Shown: positions 26,901 through 36,498 of the stretch, in pieces
Numbering within the stretch: position 1 is the stretch's first letter
Layout: every line of letters starts with the position of its first letter
From: an uncultured Methanoregula sp.
GTDB lineage: Archaea; Halobacteriota; Methanomicrobia; Methanomicrobiales; Methanospirillaceae
Direction: 5' to 3'
NCBI RefSeq assembly: GCF_963677065.1
Contig: NZ_OY781872.1
Location: 491,419-555,418 of the forward strand
DNA length: 64,000 bases
Made by a program: the position numbers and the translations under genes
The notes under the pieces: generated by a model
Told to the model about the DNA's origin: nothing
The model's database searches: none
Seen by the model: only the letters and a program-made list of their open reading frames with translations

Positions 26901-27021
26901 CCGTGCTCCACGTTCGGGCATGGTTTTCAGGGTAAGGAACACGGGCCCGCTGCCTTTTGAAGAATATGTTCATGGAACCGCAAAAAAACCGAAGGATTTT
27001 TTCGGGCTTTACTTCCAGCCA

Positions 27022-29235
27022 TCATATCGCACCCGCGCAATCGTAGAGTGTGCTCTGCGAGGTTTGTGGCCCGGCTGAATCCCAGTTGCTGCCAGAAGAA
27101 CCGGTACTTCCCATTGAATCTGGACGATAATTCCGGATGATTGAACCTGGCAGGCCGGTCACACCTTCAGTATTGTTGCCGTTGCCAGCACCATATTCTG
27201 AAGCGGGGATGGCAGTACAATGGCTACTCACCCAGGAGAAGATCTCGGTATTCCCGGAAACCTGGCCACCCCCCGCAGTTGTGGAAGGAATGGAGAAATA
27301 GCGGACTTTTCCTGCCTTGAGCAGTGTTGTGAGACTCCCTGTTGACAGGATGGTGTCAGAACCGGAGAAACCACCCAGGGACATGACAGGTCTGCCCGTT
27401 TCAAGGATCAGGGAGGCTGCTTCGTGACTGCTGGGTACTGCGACGAGCCAGGTTTCACCATTGCTATGGGATGTCAGATACTCTGTAAGCTGCGAGGTGG
27501 TGTTCTCCTGGCCCACATGACCAATGCCCCCGGGCATACCACGGCTGCCCTGGGCAAGCTGGGGACCGGCCGCAGGAAGGATATTCCCGCTCCCATAAAC
27601 CAATGGTGTGCAGGACCAGACAACCGGGGCGATAAACAGAAGCCCGATCGCAAGTATGGCTGCAATCCTTGAATGCGAACTGCTGCGGGAGGAGGGTTTC
27701 AGCTTCAGGTATACCAACACAAGAGTGAGGATTATGGCCCCAAGTGCGACGAGGGGAATGAGCGCCCCGGCCCATTCAGCAGTGTACAAGAGTACCCAGA
27801 CTTGAACGCAGCCCGTGATGAAGACTGCAGCGGGCAGTATCCATCCCGTTCTGCTGCTTCCCTGATATGCTTCGTACATTGCCAGGATGCCGATACCCGC
27901 CAGCGCAGCCAGGGGCGGGGCGATGGTTGCCAGGTAATAGGAATGCCAGAACCCGGTCGTGAAACTGAAGTACAAAAGGCCGGGGAGCAGCCAGAGACAC
28001 AGCGCAGCAGCGGTAATTCCCTGTTCAGAGAAGAGCCCGGCATCCTCAAGACCTTTCATCGAGAGCGAATCTGGCCGGCGCAAGAGGGCAAGAAGGCCGA
28101 TCAGGGTCAGAGGAAGGAGCCAGCTGATCTGGCCGGCGAGACCTTCCGAGAGAAGGCGGAAGAGACCGGGAGTCCCGTTCTCTGCCATCATACCGCCGGC
28201 ACCTCCGTTACCGGAGGGAGGAGCACCCCCGGGTGCACCTGAGGGTCCGGTGCCAGTTGATGGCAGGGTTCCCGGACCCGGGGGTGCCTGACCGGCCGGA
28301 GATTCCAGATCCATTCGCCGTTCCCGCGTTCGGTTGTTCTCCTGCATTCCCAAACCGGGGAACTCTCCCGGTTGCGAAGGCAATGCTGCGCTTATGGAGG
28401 ACCCGGGTCCGGCACCGTCACCCGAACCTGTCGCACCGTTTTCCAACCGGTGGATCCCGTTATAATTGACGATGAGACCAAGAACGGTATTATCCCCGCT
28501 TCCCCCGATATAAGGACGCTGGTCTGCGGGAACCAGATCCACAGCAACGGTCCAGGACAGGGATACAATGATCAGGACCAGGACTGCCAGAAGGAGATGG
28601 AAGGCGCGGGTCTTCATGCTGAGGCTCCGGGTTCCCATAACATAGATTATCAGAACTGCGGGAACGATGATGAACGCCTGGATCATCTTGATATTGAACC
28701 CCACACCGATGAGACCCACCGATACAAGAAGCCAGGGAAGCGATTGCTCCCGCGCAGCTTTGAGGGCGACATAGAGGGCAAGGAGGAGAACAAAGATCAG
28801 GAGACCGTCCATCGTCCCGTTTCGGGACACTGCAACGAAAATGGGGGTAACTGCAAGGGCAAACGCCGACACAAGACCCGCCGGTCTCCCGAACGGGCGG
28901 GAGACAATCAGGTAGACAAGGGCAACCGATCCAACACCGGCAAGGGCCTGGGGCAGGACGAGCGCCCAGCCGGAGAAGCCGAGAAGTGCGGCTGAGGCAA
29001 CCTGGACCCAGAGACCAACGGGAGGTTTATCCACCGTCACAAAACCTGCCGCATCAAAGGAATTGAAGAAGATGACACGGGGGTTTTCGAGCATGCTCTT
29101 TACAGCAGCTGCATAATACTCATTGGAGATTCCCTGGTTCCAGAGATTCCAGAGATTGAGAAAGAGGGAGAGGAGAAGAATACCTGCAAGTAACAGATCG
29201 GTTCCGTATTTTTCGCAAAACCTCGTCGGGATCAT
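27022..29235 (-). CDS. GT39/ArnT-like membrane glycosyltransferase
   Basis: The 737-residue polytopic protein resembles dolichyl-phosphate-mannose mannosyltransferases and ArnT. The first external loop has the acidic site (GISNEYYAAAVKSM) and the conserved GFVTVDKPPVGLWVQ segment. About twelve helices follow. Residues about 265-355 form a Gly/Pro/Ser-rich external insertion, after which helices resume at WLLPLTLIGLLALLRRP. The C-terminal soluble domain holds VAVPSSHEAASLILETGRP. It would transfer sugar from a polyprenyl-phosphate donor outside the membrane. Its start overlaps the stop of the small gene 29232-29390 by four bases. Confidence 0.87.
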   Translation of the reverse strand: MIPTRFCEKYGTDLLLAGILLLSLFLNLWNLWNQGISNEYYAAAVKSMLENPRVIFFNSFDAAGFVTVDKPPVGLWVQVASAALLGFSGWALVLPQALAGVGSVALVYLIVSRPFGRPAGLVSAFALAVTPIFVAVSRNGTMDGLLIFVLLLALYVALKAAREQSLPWLLVSVGLIGVGFNIKMIQAFIIVPAVLIIYVMGTRSLSMKTRAFHLLLAVLVLIIVSLSWTVAVDLVPADQRPYIGGSGDNTVLGLIVNYNGIHRLENGATGSGDGAGPGSSISAALPSQPGEFPGLGMQENNRTRERRMDLESPAGQAPPGPGTLPSTGTGPSGAPGGAPPSGNGGAGGMMAENGTPGLFRLLSEGLAGQISWLLPLTLIGLLALLRRPDSLSMKGLEDAGLFSEQGITAAALCLWLLPGLLYFSFTTGFWHSYYLATIAPPLAALAGIGILAMYEAYQGSSRTGWILPAAVFITGCVQVWVLLYTAEWAGALIPLVALGAIILTLVLVYLKLKPSSRSSSHSRIAAILAIGLLFIAPVVWSCTPLVYGSGNILPAAGPQLAQGSRGMPGGIGHVGQENTTSQLTEYLTSHSNGETWLVAVPSSHEAASLILETGRPVMSLGGFSGSDTILSTGSLTTLLKAGKVRYFSIPSTTAGGGQVSGNTEIFSWVSSHCTAIPASEYGAGNGNNTEGVTGLPGSIIRNYRPDSMGSTGSSGSNWDSAGPQTSQSTLYDCAGAI

Positions 29236-29390
29236 GGTCGGCGATCCCGGACGGTCCGGAGCAGGTTATCGATATCCTGTACATGGTCGATGCCGGGGCC
29301 GGAGAGGTTGCTCCGGAAATACCGGAGCTGGTTCTGGATCTCCTCAATCTCATCGTACGTGATCAGGAACCACGGGTTGTTATGAGTCAT
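29232..29390 (-). CDS. Small 52-residue protein coupled to the glycosyltransferase
   Basis: A short frame starts MTHNNPWFLITYDEIEEI and continues QNQLRYFRSNL, ending LLRTVRDRRP. It is amphipathic, helical and charged, without a signal peptide. Its TGA overlaps the ATG of the glycosyltransferase as ATGA, the same coupling seen at many junctions in this window. Codon choice matches neighbouring genes, and GGGGCAGG precedes the ATG. The opposite strand offers no better gene. The function is unknown; it may be a small partner of the membrane enzyme. Confidence 0.55.
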   Translation of the reverse strand: MTHNNPWFLITYDEIEEIQNQLRYFRSNLSGPGIDHVQDIDNLLRTVRDRRP

Positions 29391-29734
29391 GCCTGCCCCA
29401 CAACGTTCCTACGGACCTTCATTCCATTGCTTTTTTCCTGCGACAGTGTTCTTCCCATGCCAGATTGTCACCTGTTTTGAAGAGTTGTTCTCCCGTTCTT
29501 CGCAAGACCAGATATATTATTGATACAGTCGCGGTGAGAGGATGAAACCAGGAGGGGGATGTATTGAACCGACGGGGATCAGATATGGGTAAAAACCGGA
29601 TGTGACAGATATATCGACCAGTACCAGGCAGGCAACACAGAAAATACCAACTTATTTTATCCCGCACAATGATAGTATGAATAAGAACACTCCGTATATC
29701 CGGGTGCAAGGGTAGAAAACCGGGTGAATCTGAA

Positions 29735-30502
29735 ATGGCCGAGAAAGCGACTGTCTGTATTTCAACAGATCCTGCCTTCCTGCAGGAACTCTCAGAGTAC
29801 CTGGAAGTGCTTTCCAACCCTTCGAGGTTGAAGATACTCAAGGTCATCGAGAAAGAACCAAAAGAGATCAGCGAGATTGCATCCCGTATCGATACGAGTT
29901 ACGCGAATACCAAGAAGCATATCGACCAGCTGGTCCAGATTGGCCTTGTGAAAAAGGAGGCCGGCTTCGGGAGGGAGACTGCAAAAGGTATCCACCCGGT
30001 CTGGAAATTCTCCCTTGCCGAAGGAAGTCTCGAGATGCTCATCAAGAATATGGGCGTTTTTTCCCGGATCAACATCCCCATCGGATACGGTGAGATCCAG
30101 GGCAGGCTCAATGAAGTGCGGACTGCGGTCCTTCAGGAATCCGGCAAGGATTATCCGGCCCTCCATCTGGTGGAGGGACGCGGGGCTGGCCGGACATTCC
30201 TCTTAAAAAAAGATCGGATCCTTCTTGGCCGGGCGGATGCTGACGCTCCCTCAAAAGCAGGCGAGGGGGACATCGTCCTTCCGGAAGAATATGTGGCAGT
30301 GACGAGGATCACAAAACCCCATGCCATCATTACAAGGACAGGAGCAGTCTGGCAGATCGAGGACCGGGGCAGTTCCGGTGGCACGTACGTGAATACAGAG
30401 CATCTCGCTCCTATGCACAAGACCTCTATAAAAAACGGTGATCTCATCGATCTTGCCATGGGAGAGGAAGCAGCCCGGTTCCTGTTCATTGCAAACGAGT
30501 GA
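29735..30502 (+). CDS. Winged-helix regulator fused to an FHA domain
   Basis: The protein has 255 residues. Residues about 12-95 form an ArsR-like winged helix (SEYLEVLSNPSRLKILKVIE, then EISEIASRIDTSYANTKKHI). A linker of about 50 residues follows. Residues about 145-250 form an FHA domain: GRTFLLKKDRILLGRADAD, KPHAIITRTGAVWQIEDRG and SSGGTYVN. FHA domains bind phosphothreonine. The fusion implies a DNA-binding protein that is recruited or controlled by a Thr-kinase. The receptor-like kinase gene starts four bases after its stop, so the two probably form one signalling unit. Confidence 0.88.
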   Translation: MAEKATVCISTDPAFLQELSEYLEVLSNPSRLKILKVIEKEPKEISEIASRIDTSYANTKKHIDQLVQIGLVKKEAGFGRETAKGIHPVWKFSLAEGSLEMLIKNMGVFSRINIPIGYGEIQGRLNEVRTAVLQESGKDYPALHLVEGRGAGRTFLLKKDRILLGRADADAPSKAGEGDIVLPEEYVAVTRITKPHAIITRTGAVWQIEDRGSSGGTYVNTEHLAPMHKTSIKNGDLIDLAMGEEAARFLFIANE

Positions 30503-30506
30503 GCAG

Positions 30507-32522
30507 ATGGTTAAGGGAGTGCGTGTGAACCGGATAAACGGACGCTACCGGGAAGCGACAGTTATTATCCTGCTTCTCAGTCTTCTCTTTTCGGTAACCC
30601 CGGTAATGGCAACGGTGTTCACGTACGACAACAACAGCTCATACGGCTCCCTCCAGAGCCTCATCAATGCCGCGAACGCAAGCGATATTATCCTCATAAA
30701 AAACGGAACCTATGCTGAAAGTCTGACCATTGACCGGCCATTGGTCGTGCGTGCAGAAGATTACCGGAATCCCCCCCGCCTGATCATTTCGAAGGGCGGG
30801 ACTGCAATCAACCTCACGGCCAAGGGCATTGTTCTTGACGGGCTGGCCCTTTCCGGAAACGGTGGATATGGCATCCTTGTCCAATCGGATAACAATCAGA
30901 TCAGCAATGTCACTATCAGCGGTTTTGAGCAGGGAATCCGCCTGAAATCCGCGGTGAACAACGAGTTCATCAGTAACAGTATTGTCAACAACACCGCAGG
31001 TATCACCCTCGACCAAGAATCGCAGGTCAACGCGTTTTACCTGAATTACCTGGACAATCCCCTTGACGTTGAAAGCCAGTCGGGAGATACCACCTGGTCC
31101 AGCAGGCCATCGAAATACCAGTACGAGGGAAATACCTATACGGGTTCGCTTGGGAACTACTGGAAGAAATATACCGGGAGTGCAACCGGCACGGGGATTG
31201 GATCGATTCCCTATCTCATCCAGCAGAACGCTAGCAGCGCCCTGGACTCAAAGGACGCCAAGAGTGCACTGGTCGACAGGGCCCCTCTGATCAGTCCGCC
31301 GGGCATGTACACGCTCATCGGAAGGGAAGAGCAGCAGCCGGGTACCGTCCCCGGTTCGGCACCTAATTCAGGACATGGTTCTCTACCCGGATCAGTGCCT
31401 ACCATGCCGGGTTCAGTACCGACAATACCAGGATCCATCACTGGGGAGACAATACCCAAAGAGAGCAGTGCATTCCCAGGTTCAGGTCCGGGAAATACTA
31501 ATATCGGTCCTCCCCCGTTTCCCGGAAATCTTGTCCAGTACTGGTGGATAGTCCCCATTGCCCTGATAATCTCAGCTGCCGGGGGGATCTGGTACGAGCG
31601 GATACGAAAGAGAAAAGAGTCTGCCGGGCATCCTGATCCCGGCACAAAAACCGGAGGGAACACAACAATTGTCAAAAAGACCCTCCCGGATACTCGCGAT
31701 GAGGACACAGGAGGGTTCCATCATTACGCTGCCCGTCTGCCCCCGGGCCTTGAGAAACGATATCCCGGTGCGGAATATGTGGCAGAAGGAGGTGCATGCA
31801 GGATCTTCCGGGCATGGGATCCGGTTGAGGGGCGGGACGTTGCGGTCAAGGTGCCCATCCGGTTCGATGAAGTCACCGGCACACAGTTCACCAAAGAACT
31901 TCATGTCTGGCAGAGTCTTCATCACAAAAATATCGTTGAAATCTATGCTGCAAACATCTTTCCGGTACCCTATATCGAGATGGAGTTTGTCGAATCATCG
32001 CTTGCGTCCATAAAATTCCCTCTTGAAAAGGAGAAAGCAGTAGCCATTGTGAGGGGTGTTGCAGAAGGTCTCCTGTACGCTCACGAACAGGGAATCGCTC
32101 ACCGGGATATCAAACCCGGCAATATTCTTATCGACCCGGAAGGATTGCCGAAAATTACCGATTGGGGTCTTGCAAAGGCGGAAGGAACCAAACAGTCGGG
32201 CATCATCGGTTTTTCCCTTGAATATGCTGCACCCGAACAACTGGCCCCGAACATTTATGGCGAACCGGGAATCTGGACGGATATTTACCAGTTGGGTGTC
32301 CTGTTCTTTGAAATGACCACCGGGCAAGTACCATTCATGGGAGGGGGCATGGGAGAAATAACCCACGCGATCATCCACGACAATCCGCCGCCGGTCTCCC
32401 TCACGGGCCCGGGTTCGGCAGAGATTGAGGCCATCATTCTTCGCTGTATGAAAAAACACCCGAAAGACCGGTATCAGTCAGTAGCAGAGATCATTCGGGA
32501 TCTGGAAAAGATACGGTTTTAA
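30507..32522 (+). CDS. Transmembrane Ser/Thr kinase with extracellular beta-helix domain
   Basis: A single-chain receptor kinase of 671 residues. A signal-anchor segment (VIILLLSLLFSVTPVMA) is followed by a NosD/pectate-lyase-like right-handed beta-helix (about 40-230, with repeats such as NNQISNVTISGF). A PGS-rich stalk (about 275-335) and a membrane helix (about 345-365, YWWIVPIALIISAAGG) come next. The kinase domain begins near 418: AVKVP lysine, HRDIKPGNIL catalytic loop, DWG in place of DFG, and APEQL. It ends at the C-terminus. ATG 30507 is used; in-frame GTGs at 30519 and 30525 are alternatives. Confidence 0.85.
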   Translation: MVKGVRVNRINGRYREATVIILLLSLLFSVTPVMATVFTYDNNSSYGSLQSLINAANASDIILIKNGTYAESLTIDRPLVVRAEDYRNPPRLIISKGGTAINLTAKGIVLDGLALSGNGGYGILVQSDNNQISNVTISGFEQGIRLKSAVNNEFISNSIVNNTAGITLDQESQVNAFYLNYLDNPLDVESQSGDTTWSSRPSKYQYEGNTYTGSLGNYWKKYTGSATGTGIGSIPYLIQQNASSALDSKDAKSALVDRAPLISPPGMYTLIGREEQQPGTVPGSAPNSGHGSLPGSVPTMPGSVPTIPGSITGETIPKESSAFPGSGPGNTNIGPPPFPGNLVQYWWIVPIALIISAAGGIWYERIRKRKESAGHPDPGTKTGGNTTIVKKTLPDTRDEDTGGFHHYAARLPPGLEKRYPGAEYVAEGGACRIFRAWDPVEGRDVAVKVPIRFDEVTGTQFTKELHVWQSLHHKNIVEIYAANIFPVPYIEMEFVESSLASIKFPLEKEKAVAIVRGVAEGLLYAHEQGIAHRDIKPGNILIDPEGLPKITDWGLAKAEGTKQSGIIGFSLEYAAPEQLAPNIYGEPGIWTDIYQLGVLFFEMTTGQVPFMGGGMGEITHAIIHDNPPPVSLTGPGSAEIEAIILRCMKKHPKDRYQSVAEIIRDLEKIRF

Positions 32523-32679
32523 GATCACGAAAAACGCAGTTCCCAGCGTGATGGGGAACTTTTTACTGCCACTTTGCAGTTGAAAAAAAGGTCCCGCATA
32601 AGTGCCGGTTTCAGGTAACACAACCTGCCGGGTTATGCGGGATCTGTTTTTTACAGTTCGTTCAATTAATCCAACATTA

Positions 32680-33063
32680 TCAGGAGCTTGCCGGGGGGGT
32701 TCCGGACGGAGGTGTTCCTGACGGGGGCGTACCGGACGGGCCTGTACCATCGCCAGACGGCGGAGTCCCGGACGGTCGCGTTCCATTCATCTGCATGCCT
32801 TCAGGAGGTGTGCCCGAAGGAGCGACACCCGATTCGTTGAACTTGGGTTTGTCCCCGCTCTTGGTCGCATCCGGGGTTCCTGATACGGATCCGGCTGCAG
32901 GCTGATTCGCCTCAGCGGTTTTCGTGATTTGTGCCTGCGTTGAGGCAGAACTGCTGCCGGACTGGGCAGCGGTACTGCCGGAATCCTGTGTACAGCCTGT
33001 AATAAGGATTCCCGCGATGAGAATTGCTGATGCAACCAGCATCATGATACTGCTCTTTTTCAT
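32680..33063 (-). CDS. Small lipoprotein with Pro-Ser-Gly-Thr repeats
   Basis: The product has 127 residues. The signal peptide ends in a lipobox (AGILITGC), so it is probably lipid-anchored. The mature part is low complexity: Ser/Ala/Gln-rich at first, then repeats of PSGTPP to the end. ATG at 33063 is favoured by GGGAG nine bases upstream. Such chains are usually flexible, glycosylated surface spacers. No folded domain is visible and no function is proposed. Confidence 0.65.
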   Translation of the reverse strand: MKKSSIMMLVASAILIAGILITGCTQDSGSTAAQSGSSSASTQAQITKTAEANQPAAGSVSGTPDATKSGDKPKFNESGVAPSGTPPEGMQMNGTRPSGTPPSGDGTGPSGTPPSGTPPSGTPPASS

Positions 33064-33515
33064 GGACGTCATCTCCCTGATGTATCACCCGGTTGACCGT
33101 TCCTAGAACCTGCCGGAAATCCGTTTAATCCACATTCAGGCCGAATCTTCTCCAAATCCTGATTGAGACTGACGGACTCCCGGTAAGGCATACCTTATGA
33201 AACCAGTCATTCCGGGAAAATTACTTCAGTTTTGAAATTTTTGATCCTCGTTGTGTAATGATCTCCTCGTGGAGTATCATCCGGGATGATGATGGGGCCG
33301 GTCGGTTTTATAATCCACCCATAAAAGGGGTGAAATAATACATATCCCGGGGAATTAATTGAACCAGGGAGTGAACATTATGCCAAAGGATGCAATCGGA
33401 AGCAAAAGGAAAAATCGAGGGAGTTTTTAGGAAAATAATTAAAATGAGAGCGAAATTCAGGGGTTTTAGGTTTCCTGGGGGAAAATCGGTCCTCCCGCTC
33501 TCCGGCATATCCCGA

Positions 33516-35102
33516 TTACAGTTCCCGGCCCCGGGATCTCCCGGGTCTGCGGGGTGGATTTCTTTTAATCGTAAATATCCCGATACAGGCCAGAATCACG
33601 AATGCTATCACGATAATGGGCAGTAAACCGGATGATTCTCCCGAACCGGAACCGGTCTGGTTCACGGATGTGGCTTCGGGAATCACGGTAGTTCCGGTCA
33701 CTGCAGGAGTGGGTGTTGCAGTAACGGTCACCGGTCTTGTTGTCGGAACCGTTGTCGAGGTTACCGGCGCAGATACCACGATATAATCATTTACGGTCTT
33801 TGAACGGCTGCCCCCGGCATTGGATGCAGAGAGAAGGACCGTATAGGTACCGGCAGTCGTGTAGGTATGCGTGGGATTCTGAGAAGTCGAGGATATTCCG
33901 TCACCAAATGTCCACTGCCAGCTGGTCGGGGAATATGACGAGGTATCGGTGAACTGGACGGTAAGCGGGGCAGTACCCGTGGTAACATCAGAAGTGAAGG
34001 ATACAACAGGCGATGTAATGGTCGTGACGGTGATGAGACTTGACTGGGTAGTTGTATTGGATCCGGCACTATTCGTAGCGGTCAGGCTGACGGAATAGGT
34101 GCCGGCATCAGTATACTCGTACGCCGGGTTCTGCTCGGATGATGTCCCGCCATCACCGAAATACCAGTACCAGGATGTCGGGGTGTTGGTAGAAGCATCC
34201 GAAAACCCGACGGAAAGAGGGGCAGAACCGGAGGTAACATTGCTGGTGAAGGCAACAAGCGGGATGGCATAATAGGGCGTGATCATCCCGGTCTGGGTTA
34301 TCGTGTTGCTCCCCGCAGTATTGGTTACCGTCAGGGTAACGGTATAGGTACCGGCAGTTGTATAGGTATGCGTGGGATTCTTTTCCGAAGAGGTATATCC
34401 ATCGCCGAATGACCAGACCCAGCCGGTGGGGGAGTTTGTCGAGGTATCAACAAACTGGACGACCAGGGGTATGGTGCCTGTTGTGACGGTAGAGACAAAG
34501 GATGCCACGGGAAGAGAGGATGCTGCACTCACCGTGATGAAACCGGTCTTCGTGACCGTATCGCTTCCCGCAGCATTTGTCGCAGTCAGGGTCACCGTAT
34601 AGGTTCCGGCAGAAGAATAGGTATGCGAAGGATTCTGTTCAGCTGACGTGCTGCCATCGCCGAATGACCAGGCCCAGCCGGTAGGAGAGTATGTGGAGGC
34701 ATCCACGAACTGGACCGCAAACGGTGCCGTGCCCGATGTGCTGTTCGAGACAAACGCTGCCGTCGGGGAGAGAGTTGATTTGGTTGCCGTGATATATCCC
34801 GATTTAGTGATGGTATCGCTTCCTGCAGCATTTGTCGCAGTCAGAGTCACCGTATAGGCGCCTGCACCGGTATATGCGTGAGATGGGTTCTGTTCCGTTG
34901 ATGTGCCTCCGTCGCCGAACGACCAGACCCAGGCGGAAGGAGAATTCGTGGAGGTATCGATGAACTGGATCCCGCAGGGGATAGTTCCTGAAGTTGTATT
35001 CACGACAAACGATGCCGCAGGTGTTGATGCTGCAGATGCCGGAAGGATGACTAGGACCAAAAAAAAGAATAAAAAACACAATCCTGCAGAAAGTGTTCTC
35101 AT
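33516..35102 (-). CDS. Surface protein with five PKD domains
   Basis: A 528-residue exported protein. After a signal peptide (LCFLFFFLVLVILPASA) come five tandem PKD domains of about 85 residues, each with the hallmark W-x-FGDG (WSFGDGGTST, WSFGDGSTSA, WSFGDGYTSS, WYFGDGGTSS, WTFGDGISST) and the closing YTVTLTATNAAGS-type strand. A Thr/Pro-rich stalk precedes the C-terminal membrane helix (LLPIIVIAFVILACIGIF) and a basic tail. PKD repeats mediate protein or sugar contacts at archaeal surfaces. The near-identical repeats make this locus prone to recombination. Confidence 0.9.
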   Translation of the reverse strand: MRTLSAGLCFLFFFLVLVILPASAASTPAASFVVNTTSGTIPCGIQFIDTSTNSPSAWVWSFGDGGTSTEQNPSHAYTGAGAYTVTLTATNAAGSDTITKSGYITATKSTLSPTAAFVSNSTSGTAPFAVQFVDASTYSPTGWAWSFGDGSTSAEQNPSHTYSSAGTYTVTLTATNAAGSDTVTKTGFITVSAASSLPVASFVSTVTTGTIPLVVQFVDTSTNSPTGWVWSFGDGYTSSEKNPTHTYTTAGTYTVTLTVTNTAGSNTITQTGMITPYYAIPLVAFTSNVTSGSAPLSVGFSDASTNTPTSWYWYFGDGGTSSEQNPAYEYTDAGTYSVSLTATNSAGSNTTTQSSLITVTTITSPVVSFTSDVTTGTAPLTVQFTDTSSYSPTSWQWTFGDGISSTSQNPTHTYTTAGTYTVLLSASNAGGSRSKTVNDYIVVSAPVTSTTVPTTRPVTVTATPTPAVTGTTVIPEATSVNQTGSGSGESSGLLPIIVIAFVILACIGIFTIKRNPPRRPGRSRGREL

Positions 35103-36498
35103 GGTATTCCATCCAGGGACGGTCGAATTACGATATATACGGGTAAAATGGCAGTAATTGCAGTCTTTCTCATGAAAAGACACATTTCCACGAGGATATT
35201 TATTATCTGAACATAGGACGGGGAAATATTATCACAAAAAGAGGAATATTTGAACCCGCAAGTGATGAATACCAGCAGTTCCCAGGGGTCATCTCCCCCA
35301 CAACCTGCTCCGGGTATAAAGGGGGGATCCTGATAATACACGGGAAAAAATCCTTGTTGCCGGAGGGGGTTACAAAAAGTTTTTACGGACCCCCAGAGGG
35401 GGTCCCTGCGATTTTAAACATGAAGGGTGGGGGGGTCCCCGGGAGACCCCCCTCCTTAAAACTGTTAATGCACACGTATTGCACACCCAAATGAGTGCCT
35501 GTTTTTGACGGCTTCCGTCGATGGCGATTCTGGAAGGGCTACCCGATTCTGATCAGGGGGGGTCCGTTTGGCCTGAGGGGGTGGGGGGGTCTCCCGCATA
35601 CCTCCCCCCTATGCAGGGAGGGGGGTCAAAATTGTTTTTGAAAACGTTCGTGGGGGGAGTCTGCCCCCCATCAAAAAAAAGAGAGGGCAGGTAATTCCCC
35701 CTCCGGGGTATGTACAAAAATTTTGCTCAAAATGAGAGGGATTTGCTACCGGTGGGGGGTCAGATCACCGGGTAGCTGGGATTGAGTGGTTATAGAAGTA
35801 CGGTCCGGGAAGATAGTCCTGACAACATCCCAGCAGATCACAACGCGGTGTTCTGAATATATTCCGTACACCTCAAACCACTCGTGAGATCATGTGCCTT
35901 CGTCCTCATCCGGGGTTTTTTCTCTCCTGGTTCTCTGTGCAGTCCTCATTATGTATAGTTCGACCCCCGCCCGCATAGTATCCGGGCTGTATCGTATTCG
36001 CGTGCCCGCCAGCCGATCTCAGGAAGGGATAGAGATTGACGGATACTGCTCCTGACGGGCGGGCATCGAGGGTTTTTATTCCCTTGCGGGGTTCTTGTCA
36101 TCACCTCCTTGTGCCGATGATTGCCGGAATTTGGCAGTCACCATGAGAGACCATATGCACGGTTTTTCTTATATTCACCATATCGGGATCGTTCAATAAT
36201 GAGTCCAGACCGGGATTAATTGAACGAAAAAGTTATACAATACATCAGGAGAGAGAAAACGTCTGATTGCCTGATTAAGGATCTCTGATCACGGGAAACT
36301 CCCTGCCATCTGCAAAATTGTTCCGGGAAATCACATAAGGGAGAATATCCGGGCGAAGTTGCCGAACAGCAGCAATCAGGTTTGTTTCAGCAGAGAGAGC
36401 TCAATTATCATTGAAATTGTCCGGATGGAATGGCAGACGAACGTAGGAATATCATTGCCCTGCAATTGCGTTTCTCAAAAAGGGGGAGGATATCCTGG
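35103..36498. other. Long intergenic region with GC-hairpin cluster
   Basis: About 1.4 kb carries no convincing gene on either strand. The left part (35380-35760) is made of runs of G and C forming several perfect hairpins (entered separately). The right part contains an interrupted inverted repeat with 8-base arms (36003-36010 and 36058-36065) and a TTAATTGAAC motif near 36217. Confidence 0.5.
35387..35670. repeat. Cluster of strong GC hairpins
   Basis: At least four hairpins lie within 290 bases. GGACCCCC/GGGGGTCC has a three-base loop (35387-35405). GGGGGGTC/GACCCCCC spans 35430-35452. CTCCCGCATA pairs with TATGCaGGGAG (35591-35620). TGGGGGG/CCCCCCA spans 35651-35670. The same strand has many GGGG runs that could form quadruplexes. 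Origin and role are unknown. Confidence 0.6.

Noticed and set aside
35387..35670. GC hairpins as insertion-sequence ends
   Set aside because: No transposase frame or fragment and no target duplication were seen in the region.
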